The notes under the pieces are model-generated. The model worked only from the letters and a program-made list of their open reading frames with translations, was not told the origin of the DNA and made no database searches. Positions 15,705 through 21,267 of a stretch of DNA of 21,267 bases are shown piece by piece (the stretch's first letter is position 1; each line of letters begins with the position of its first letter). Source of the stretch: Deltaproteobacteria bacterium (GTDB lineage Bacteria; JAEEML01); NCBI GenBank assembly GCA_016283195.1, contig JAEEML010000068.1, positions 1-21,267 of the forward strand, read 5' to 3'. The translations under genes and the position numbers were made by a program.

Positions 15705-15726
15705 TTATAAGGAAAAAGTTTTAAAC

Positions 15727-16314
15727 ATGGGAAATTCGCCGTCTGCTTCTTTTATCGAAAAAGCCGCCGGAGCGGTTATCGCTCTTGTGCGTCCGCGCCT
15801 GGAGCAAGATTCCACCGCTATTGCTCTTTTCGGTGATTATAACTGTGGAGCCAAAGCTGTAAGCGAGAGAATAGCTGAGCTGCTCGATAAGGAGGATTTC
15901 ACCGTCCTCTTAATCAGCGAAGACGACTATTTTCGCCTAACTCCGGCAGCCAATTTGCAAAAACGCATCGAAGAGCCTGATTGGGTAGGGGTGGGAGAAG
16001 TACGCCTGGAGCTTTTGGATAGCCATATCGGCAAGCTTTTAGGCGAAAAAGGGCCGATAGAAAAGCCAGTGATTATCGCTGCCGAAGAGCGCTTTGATAC
16101 CGAGCAGATAGCGGCTTTTCATTACGATCTTATTTTAGTTTACGGCGCCTATACCGGCTTTCTTAGCAAAGTAAATCATCGCGTTTTTTTAAACCCGGCC
16201 TCACCAGACGATTTGCCTATGGATAATCCCATATTCAGTGCCATTTATCAGCGGGAAAAAGAGTGCATAAACGAGGAAAAAAAGGCCGCCGATTTGGAAA
16301 TAGGGCAGGACTAG
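15727..16314 (+). CDS. Uridine kinase-like P-loop protein with degenerate Walker A
   Basis: A 195-residue protein whose layout follows the uridine kinase/phosphoribulokinase family. The order is a first strand IALFG and P-loop position (32-44), LLISEDDYFR (61-70), which matches the family's substrate-binding Asp motif near the second strand, then EVRLELLDSHIGKLL (91-105), which matches the helix after the DHPDA region, and YDLILVYGAYTGFL (133-146), which aligns with the family's E-G-I-x-A segment. The Walker A motif reads GDYNCGAKAV, so the Gly-Lys-Thr/Ser core is disrupted: Ala follows the Gly, Lys is displaced by one position, and the Thr/Ser is missing. The conserved Glu before the late Gly is Tyr139. 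This suggests a pseudokinase or one with altered nucleotide use. The only ribosome site (AAGGA) is about 13 bases from the ATG. A same-strand glycosyltransferase follows after 47 bases. Confidence 0.65.
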   Translation: MGNSPSASFIEKAAGAVIALVRPRLEQDSTAIALFGDYNCGAKAVSERIAELLDKEDFTVLLISEDDYFRLTPAANLQKRIEEPDWVGVGEVRLELLDSHIGKLLGEKGPIEKPVIIAAEERFDTEQIAAFHYDLILVYGAYTGFLSKVNHRVFLNPASPDDLPMDNPIFSAIYQREKECINEEKKAADLEIGQD

Positions 16315-16361
16315 CCCGCTTAATTTGGCTGTTTTATATAAATATTGGGAGGCCTTAGACG

Positions 16362-17288
16362 ATGGTGCCTACTATTTCCGTTGTAGTACCTTGCTTTAAT
16401 GAAGAAGAGGCTATTCCTATTTTTCTTGCCGAGACGCAAAAAGTTTTAAATTCGCTAAATGTCTCTTATGAATTTATCTTTGTTGACGACGGCTCAACGG
16501 ATAATACGCTCAATGTTTTGGCAGAACTTACGCAAAAAGACTCCAGTGTGCATTATCTGAGTTTTTCGCGCAATTTCGGCAAAGAAGCCGGCCTCTATGC
16601 CGGCCTTTCCAAGGCTATTGGCGATTATATCACGGTGATGGACGCCGATTTGCAAGATCCGCCGGCGCTTTTGCCGGAGATGCTCGCCGCTATTCAGCAA
16701 GAGGGCTATGACTGCGCTGCCACCAGGCGGGTTACCCGCAAAAACGAGCCGCCGATACGCTCCTTTTTTGCCCGGATGTTTTACAAACTGATGGGTCTTT
16801 TTAGCGATGTGCCCGTGGTGGATGGGGCGCGTGATTTTCGCCTGATGACTAGGTGCTATAAAGATGCCGTGCTGAGTGTCATGGAGCGTTGCCGCTTCAG
16901 CAAAGGCATATTCCCTTGGGTGGGCTTTAAAACCAAATGGTTTTCTTATGAAAATATCGCCCGCGTAGCCGGAACAACCAAGTGGTCGTTTTGGAAGCTT
17001 TTTTTATATGCCATTGACGGAATTATCGGTTTTTCCACCAAGCCGCTGGCTTTTTCCGCCATGGCCGGGGTTTTATCGCTGATTTTGGCTTTGGGGCTCA
17101 TTATTTTCATTGCCGCCCGCCGCATATTCTTTGGTGACCCGGTGCCGGGCTGGGCCAGCCTTGTTTGTTTCATTACCTTTTTCTCCGGTTTGCAATTATT
17201 CAGCCTGGGCATCTGCGGCCTTTATATTGCCAAAATATATACGGAAGTAAAAAAACGGCCTCTTTATATAATAAGAGCGGAAAAATAG
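16362..17288 (+). CDS. GtrB-type polyprenyl-phosphate glycosyltransferase (GT2)
   Basis: A 308-residue membrane glycosyltransferase of the dolichol-phosphate-mannose synthase/GtrB group, which transfers a sugar from a nucleotide sugar to a polyprenyl phosphate on the cytoplasmic face. The GT-A domain shows SVVVPCFNEEE (6-16), the D42-D43-G nucleotide site, RNFGKEAG (70-77) and the metal-binding DADLQDPP (94-101). The interfacial motif RVAGTTKWSFWKL (201-213) is typical of this group. Two C-terminal membrane helices (about 229-251 and 264-290) match the GtrB topology rather than the single-helix DPM1 form. The sugar cannot be read from sequence. A strong GGGAGG site precedes the ATG. The gene converges with a DUF6311 gene 24 bases away that could encode the lumenal partner transferase. 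Confidence 0.92.
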   Translation: MVPTISVVVPCFNEEEAIPIFLAETQKVLNSLNVSYEFIFVDDGSTDNTLNVLAELTQKDSSVHYLSFSRNFGKEAGLYAGLSKAIGDYITVMDADLQDPPALLPEMLAAIQQEGYDCAATRRVTRKNEPPIRSFFARMFYKLMGLFSDVPVVDGARDFRLMTRCYKDAVLSVMERCRFSKGIFPWVGFKTKWFSYENIARVAGTTKWSFWKLFLYAIDGIIGFSTKPLAFSAMAGVLSLILALGLIIFIAARRIFFGDPVPGWASLVCFITFFSGLQLFSLGICGLYIAKIYTEVKKRPLYIIRAEK

Positions 17289-17312
17289 AAAATCTGCTTT
17301 ATATTCAGCCTG

Positions 17313-18950
17313 TTATGGCGCAAGACCGAGCAAGTAACCTCCCAGCCTGCGGTATTCTAAGTTATAAGGCGGGGTTTTACCGGCTTGGGCTCTGAAAATA
17401 TAAAGTGTGTCGGCTCTGGGGGGGCGCGCCAGCTCTTTGAATTTAGTGTCAAAGACCTTTTCGCTGCCATGGGCAATGTAAAATCTATTCACTGTTTTTT
17501 GGTTTTTCATCGAGAAGTTGACAATGGCGTAAAGATCCTCTTTGGCAAATTTTTCGGCCATAAAAATATATTTAATATTGGTGTCTTGGGCTATTTCCTG
17601 CCAGAGCGGATTTTTTAGTATTTTAGGATTATATTGTTTTACCCGGTTGAAATTTGCTCTTTTGGCCTTTAATACCGGATAAATATCAACACCTTGGATA
17701 ATAATGGCCACGCTTATACAAGTTATGGCCAAATAGCGGCGGGGTAACTTGGCCGCTTCTCTTATGGCAAAGATAAAGATGAAGTAAACACAAATCCAGG
17801 AAAATCTGCCGGAAGATCTGAAAGTGCCCAAGACTTCTTTTAGCCCCTTGGGCAGCGGAATGGTGCAAAGCGTCAATCCGTTAAAGGTGATTTTGTCGGC
17901 CATGGCAAAGAGCAAAGCGGCCATAAACACAGCAAAAACCGGCACTAAAGTAGTTAAACCGGCCTTAAGTGCGCTTAGCCTTTCCAAAGCAAAAAATTCG
18001 ATAACGGCCCATATAGTAAGAAACAGGATGCCGGCCCCCAAATAGGCAAAGCCTTCATTTTGACCGCTTAATGAAGGCAATTTGTTAAAAAAGAAATATT
18101 TCCAGCCTCCGGTATTGAAAAAAGCGTTTAAATTCATATTGAAGTAGCCAAAGCCTCCGGCAGAAGCGGTGGCCACTTCGGTGGAAAAGCCGCCCAGCAA
18201 AAAAATAGTTATGGCGGTAGTTAATAAAAAGGCCGAGGCAGTGGCGATAAACTTTTTGCGCCCGTTTTTTTGTAATAATTTTTTTAAGAAAAGCCCGCCC
18301 AGGATAAGGCCGTTCATGCCAACATAATAAATATGGATAGAGGCGGATAAAAAAGCGATTAAAGCCCAAAAAAGCGGCTCTTTTTTGCCTGCCGGCTCCG
18401 GAGCCAGGAGGGCATAGAGGCCCAGCAGCAAAACCCATTGGCCGCCGAGAGCGGTGTGGGCATACATGCGGTAAATAACTACGGGCGCCGCCACAAAGAA
18501 GAGACTGCCTAAAAATATTTGCTCTTTATGAGAAGTAAAAAGTTGCAAAATTTTGGCGGCTATTAAGCCCTGGAGCATAAAGGAGATAATTCCGAAAAAG
18601 CCAAAATATTGAAAATCGGCCGGCAAAATCGGGCTAAGTAATTTAAAAAAAACAGCCAGAAGCGGGATGGAATCGGTGAATATCACCGAAGTGGCAAAGG
18701 GATATGAAAGCTCGCGGGAGAGGCCGAAGGGAAAGAGCCAGGGGGAATTGCGAAATGCAAGCCAGCCCAAATAGTGCTGACTTAAATCGCCGCCGGCCAT
18801 CAGCCAGTCAACGTAGCAGGGATTCAGAATATAAAAGCCGTAAAAAGCACAAAAAATCAGCCCTGAGGTGAGAGCTAGGGCACTATTAAAAAAGAGAGCA
18901 GATGAAAGAAGAGACTTTAATTTTGCTTTGCTTGCTGAAACATTAAACAT
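17313..18950 (-). CDS. DUF6311-type multi-pass membrane protein, probable GT-C glycosyltransferase
   Basis: A 545-residue protein with about 10-12 membrane helices over residues 20-440 and a soluble C-terminal tail (about 440-545). The first extracytoplasmic loop carries MAGGDLSQHYLGWLAFR (51-67) followed by PWLFPFG and, later, FTDSIPL (91-97). This fits DUF6311 proteins as I recall them: GT-C-like membrane proteins with an acidic residue in the first loop that use polyprenyl-phosphate sugars. D55 and D93 are candidate catalytic acids. Acceptor and sugar are unknown. The neighbouring GtrB-like enzyme would supply the donor. The ribosome site is weak (AAGATAAG). It lies 12 bases downstream of a small membrane protein gene on the same strand and is probably translated from the same message. 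Confidence 0.78.
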   Translation of the reverse strand: MFNVSASKAKLKSLLSSALFFNSALALTSGLIFCAFYGFYILNPCYVDWLMAGGDLSQHYLGWLAFRNSPWLFPFGLSRELSYPFATSVIFTDSIPLLAVFFKLLSPILPADFQYFGFFGIISFMLQGLIAAKILQLFTSHKEQIFLGSLFFVAAPVVIYRMYAHTALGGQWVLLLGLYALLAPEPAGKKEPLFWALIAFLSASIHIYYVGMNGLILGGLFLKKLLQKNGRKKFIATASAFLLTTAITIFLLGGFSTEVATASAGGFGYFNMNLNAFFNTGGWKYFFFNKLPSLSGQNEGFAYLGAGILFLTIWAVIEFFALERLSALKAGLTTLVPVFAVFMAALLFAMADKITFNGLTLCTIPLPKGLKEVLGTFRSSGRFSWICVYFIFIFAIREAAKLPRRYLAITCISVAIIIQGVDIYPVLKAKRANFNRVKQYNPKILKNPLWQEIAQDTNIKYIFMAEKFAKEDLYAIVNFSMKNQKTVNRFYIAHGSEKVFDTKFKELARPPRADTLYIFRAQAGKTPPYNLEYRRLGGYLLGLAP

Positions 18951-18962
18951 TACTTATCTTAA

Positions 18963-19190
18963 TTAAATCTCGTCTTGATATTCGGCCAGGAACTTGGAAA
19001 AACTCTCATCGAGCATTTGCGTGGCCACCTCTTCCGGGGTGGGTTCCGGTTTGGAAAAGAGGGTTATGCCAATGGAAATAAGGCCGGCAATTAAAAGCAC
19101 TGCCACAATCAGGGCGCTTTTCTTTTGCCAATCGGCCAAACTCTCTTCAATTTCGGCAAAATTCTCACAAGCGGCTAATGACATGGGCAT
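18963..19190 (-). CDS. Small single-helix membrane protein, unknown function
   Basis: An unrecognised protein of up to 75 residues: an acidic N-terminal segment, one membrane helix (about 26-45, SALIVAVLLIAGLISIGITL) and a Pro/Glu-rich then amphipathic C-terminal tail (PEPTPEEVATQMLDESFSKFLAEYQDEI). GGAGG lies upstream. The first ATG (19190) is only 3 bases from it, while the second ATG, two codons in (19184), is 9 bases away and may be the real start, giving 73 residues. The gene sits 12 bases before the DUF6311 gene on the same strand, so the product could be an accessory subunit of that membrane enzyme. That link is inference from position only. Confidence 0.65.
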   Translation of the reverse strand: MPMSLAACENFAEIEESLADWQKKSALIVAVLLIAGLISIGITLFSKPEPTPEEVATQMLDESFSKFLAEYQDEI

Positions 19191-19228
19191 CTACCTCCAA
19201 ATAAATGCAATCTCATCTTAATCAGCTA

Positions 19229-19258
19229 TTGAAATAGGTCAAAAAAAGTGCCTATAGT
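19229..19258 (+). promoter_or_regulatory. Predicted sigma70-type promoter for ygeY-ygeW
   Basis: TTGAAA (19229-19234) and TATAGT (19253-19258), 18 bases apart, each match consensus in five of six positions. Transcription would start near 19265, giving a leader of about 70 bases with AGGAG before the ATG at 19335. No obvious operator palindrome overlaps it. Confidence 0.5.
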
Positions 19259-19334
19259 AGCGCGCCCGGTTGAAGTGTGAAGGTAAAACTTCGCCCGGTT
19301 TTGGCTTAATAATGAGCCTTTAGCAGGAGAGAGT

Positions 19335-20564
19335 ATGAACGACCAAAAAGTGTTTGAGACAGCTAAGAAGTACGAAAACGAAGTCTGCCAGTTCCTTCGG
19401 GACATCTGCGCCATCCCCAGCACCAGCTGCCACGAGCGCGATGTGGTGCTGCGCATCAAAGAGGAAATGAAAAAAGTGGGCTTTGATGAGGTCATCATCG
19501 ATCCCATGGGCAACATCATCGGCCGCATTGGCGATGGCCCGCGCGTTATTGCCATGGATTCACACATCGACTGTGTGGATGTTGGCTCCATGAGCGAGTG
19601 GAAACACGATCCCTTTAAAGGCAAACTGGAAAACGGCGTTATTTGGGGCAGAGGCGCAACCGACCAAAAAGGCGGCATGGCCGGCATGGTTTACGGCGTT
19701 AAAATTATTAAAGAACTTGGCCTTCTTAGCGATTATACACTTTATGTTGTCGGCTCCGTTCAGGAAGAGGATTGCGACGGCCTCTGCTGGCAATACATCT
19801 ACAACGAAGACATCGTGAAGAATAAACTCATCAAAATGCCGGAATGTGTGGTTATCACCGAGCCCACCAATTTGCAGATTTATCGCGGCCACCGCGGGCG
19901 CATGGAAATCACCGTCACCACTTACGGCGTTTCCTGCCACGGCTCCGCTCCCGAGCGCGGCAAAAATGCCGTTTATATGATGTCGAAAATCGCTCTCGGC
20001 GTGGAAAAGCTCAACGAAAAGCTGAAACATGACGACTTTTTGGGCAAAGGCACTGTTTGCGTCTCCTGCATTGAGTGCAAAACTCCCTCCTACTGCGCTG
20101 TGCCCGATGAATGTACCATCCACCTCGACCGCCGCCTCACCGCCGGCGAGACCGACGAAAGCGCGGTTAAAGAAGTTGATGATATGGTGAAAGAGCTCGG
20201 CTTTAAAGAGGGCGAATACAAGATTGAAATTTTGAATTACGCTGTGCCCAGCTACACCAATTTGGAATATCCTACCCGCAAATATTACCCCACTTGGGTT
20301 TTGCCGGAAGATCACCCGGTGAATAAAGCGGCTGTGGCCACCTTTAAAGGCCTCTTTAACGAAGAGCCGGTGGTTGATAAGTGGGTCTTCTCTACTAACG
20401 GCATTGCCACTATGGGTATGTTTGGTATCCCCACTGTGGGCTTTGGCCCGGCTAATGAAATTTACGCCCACACCGTGAACGACCAGTGCCCGGTGATGGA
20501 TTTGGTGAAGGCCGCGGCCTTCTATGCTCTCTTCCCAACAAAATTCTTGGCTGAGACCAAGTGA
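19335..20564 (+). CDS. ygeY: YgeY family selenium metabolism-linked hydrolase (M20 peptidase family)
   Basis: A 409-residue cytoplasmic metallohydrolase of the M20/ArgE-DapE-carboxypeptidase G2 family. Metal and catalytic residues are all visible: H77 with D79 (DSHID), bridging D110 (GRGATDQKGG), catalytic E144 and ligand E145 (QEEDCDG), E176 (ITEPTN) and H379 (IYAHTVND). The dimerisation lid (about 185-300) contains the RGHRGRMEITV and SCHGSAPERGKNA signatures. Strong overall resemblance to YgeY, and ygeW next door, support this call over generic acetylornithine deacetylase or dipeptidase. YgeY genes cluster with selenium-dependent hydroxylase and ureide or purine catabolism genes; its exact substrate is, to my knowledge, not firmly established. 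The start is backed by AGGAG, and a good promoter lies upstream. C-ending codons are used more than in most neighbours, which suggests high expression. Confidence 0.93.
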   Translation: MNDQKVFETAKKYENEVCQFLRDICAIPSTSCHERDVVLRIKEEMKKVGFDEVIIDPMGNIIGRIGDGPRVIAMDSHIDCVDVGSMSEWKHDPFKGKLENGVIWGRGATDQKGGMAGMVYGVKIIKELGLLSDYTLYVVGSVQEEDCDGLCWQYIYNEDIVKNKLIKMPECVVITEPTNLQIYRGHRGRMEITVTTYGVSCHGSAPERGKNAVYMMSKIALGVEKLNEKLKHDDFLGKGTVCVSCIECKTPSYCAVPDECTIHLDRRLTAGETDESAVKEVDDMVKELGFKEGEYKIEILNYAVPSYTNLEYPTRKYYPTWVLPEDHPVNKAAVATFKGLFNEEPVVDKWVFSTNGIATMGMFGIPTVGFGPANEIYAHTVNDQCPVMDLVKAAAFYALFPTKFLAETK

Positions 20565-20599
20565 TTATTTTTAATTACAAACTAAAGGAGTAACAAACT

Positions 20600-21267
20600 A
20601 TGTGTGATTGTGGTGGTATTGACGAGAATCTGGAATCTTTGGGTCAACTCGACTTTAATATGTACAATAAAGATTTCCTGCGCACCTGGGATAAATCTGA
20701 TGACGACCTTTTGGCCGTTTTGAACGTCGCTGATGCTCTTGAGCAACTGCGTAAAGACAACATCGATACCCGCGTATTTTCTAGCGGCCTCGCTGTTTCG
20801 CAGTTCCGTGATAATTCAACGCGCACCCGCTTCTCTTTTGCCTCTGCTGCCAACCTGCTCGGTATGGCCGTGCAAGACCTTGATGAAGGCAAATCGCAGA
20901 TTTCTCATGGCGAAACCGTGCGCGAAACTGCCAACATGATCTCCTTTTTGACCGATGCCATCGGTATCCGCGATGATATGTACATTGGCCGCGGCCACAA
21001 ATATCAAAAAGATGTGGCCGATGCTCTCGATGAGGGCTTTAAAGCCGGTATTTTGCCGCAGCGCCCGGCCGTCATCAACTTGCAATGCGACGAAGATCAC
21101 CCCACTCAGTCCATGGCCGATCTTTTGCACCTCGCTAACTATTTTGGCGGCGTGGAAGGCTTAAAAGGCCGCAAAATCGCCATGACCTGGGCCTATAGCC
21201 CCTCTTACGGCAAGCCGCTCTCCGTGCCCCAGGGCATCATCACTTTGATGACCCGCTTTGGTATGGA
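20600..21267 (+). CDS. ygeW: Knotted carbamoyltransferase YgeW, 5' part (runs off window)
   Basis: The reading frame is open from the ATG at 20600 to the right edge, giving 222 residues of an expected roughly 390-400. AAAGGAG lies 9 bases upstream, and ygeY ends 35 bases before the start. The product has the aspartate/ornithine carbamoyltransferase fold: the carbamoyl-phosphate motif S73-T-R-T-R77 (in RDNSTRTRFSF), the conserved H-P-T-Q at 167-170 (DEDHPTQSMADLLHL), and the TWAYSPSYGKPLSVPQG stretch (196-212), which I recognise as typical of YgeW rather than of OTCase or ATCase. YgeW belongs to the knotted carbamoyltransferases; its in vivo substrate is not settled, with a role in ureide or carbamoyl-phosphate-forming catabolism proposed. 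The signature second half with the SMG/HCLP-type loop lies outside the window. Confidence 0.93.
   Translation, partial: MCDCGGIDENLESLGQLDFNMYNKDFLRTWDKSDDDLLAVLNVADALEQLRKDNIDTRVFSSGLAVSQFRDNSTRTRFSFASAANLLGMAVQDLDEGKSQISHGETVRETANMISFLTDAIGIRDDMYIGRGHKYQKDVADALDEGFKAGILPQRPAVINLQCDEDHPTQSMADLLHLANYFGGVEGLKGRKIAMTWAYSPSYGKPLSVPQGIITLMTRFGM

Noticed and set aside
19560-20471. 303-codon open frame on the minus strand across ygeY
   Set aside because: Antisense to a well-conserved M20 enzyme; the translation is Phe/His/Ala-rich, as expected from reverse reading of biased codons.
1-21267. CRISPR array, tRNA/rRNA genes, insertion sequences, toxin-antitoxin or phage defence genes
   Set aside because: No direct repeat-spacer pattern, cloverleaf-like segment, transposase motif or defence-type domain was seen on either strand; gaps between genes are too short for most of these.

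Overview
The window looks like part of a Gram-negative bacterial chromosome. It carries a type II secretion (T2SS) operon, two lipobox signal peptides, a DksA homologue and sigma70-like promoters. The gene order E-F-G-H-I-J-K-L-M-N with a long GspN is what I associate with Myxococcota, Bdellovibrionota and Desulfobacterota (the former Deltaproteobacteria). That placement is an inference from gene content, not from a marker gene. Coding density is very high: no gene-free stretch exceeds about 195 bases, and I see no tRNA, rRNA, CRISPR array, insertion sequence or prophage gene.

Region 1 (1-9248, + strand) is a tightly packed T2SS operon. It holds the 3' part of gspE (ATPase), gspF (platform protein), gspG (major pseudopilin), gspH, gspI, gspJ and gspK (minor pseudopilins), gspL and gspM (inner-membrane assembly platform) and gspN. 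Several junctions overlap by 4 bases (H/I, I/J, J/K) or 1 base (L/M), which points to translational coupling. The secretin (gspD), gspC and the prepilin peptidase are not in the window. GspH, GspK and GspL carry unusual charged low-complexity segments, and GspH and GspJ have Ala instead of Gly before the prepilin cleavage site.

Region 2 (9249-12637, +) has its own predicted promoter. It encodes a large lipoprotein with a secreted beta-propeller domain, followed 24 bases later by a radical SAM/SPASM enzyme. This lipoprotein plus radical SAM pair is the most suggestive candidate here for an uncharacterised modification or maturation system.

Region 3 (12669-15531) mixes strands: a five-helix membrane protein of unknown function (-), a LysM plus M23 murein endopeptidase lipoprotein (+), an arylamine N-acetyltransferase-like Cys-His-Asp protein (-) and a DksA-type RNA polymerase regulator (-). 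Two divergent intergenic regions hold recognisable promoters.

Region 4 (15727-19190) has a uridine-kinase-like protein with a broken P-loop (+), a GtrB-type polyprenyl-phosphate glycosyltransferase (+), and, facing them, a DUF6311-type multi-pass membrane protein and a small single-helix protein (-). GtrB and DUF6311 together suggest lipid-linked sugar transfer to an envelope acceptor.

Region 5 (19191-21267, +) starts with a good promoter and encodes YgeY (M20 metallohydrolase) and the 5' part of YgeW (knotted carbamoyltransferase). This pair belongs to the selenium-linked purine/ureide catabolism cluster known from E. coli and clostridia; the rest would lie beyond the right edge.
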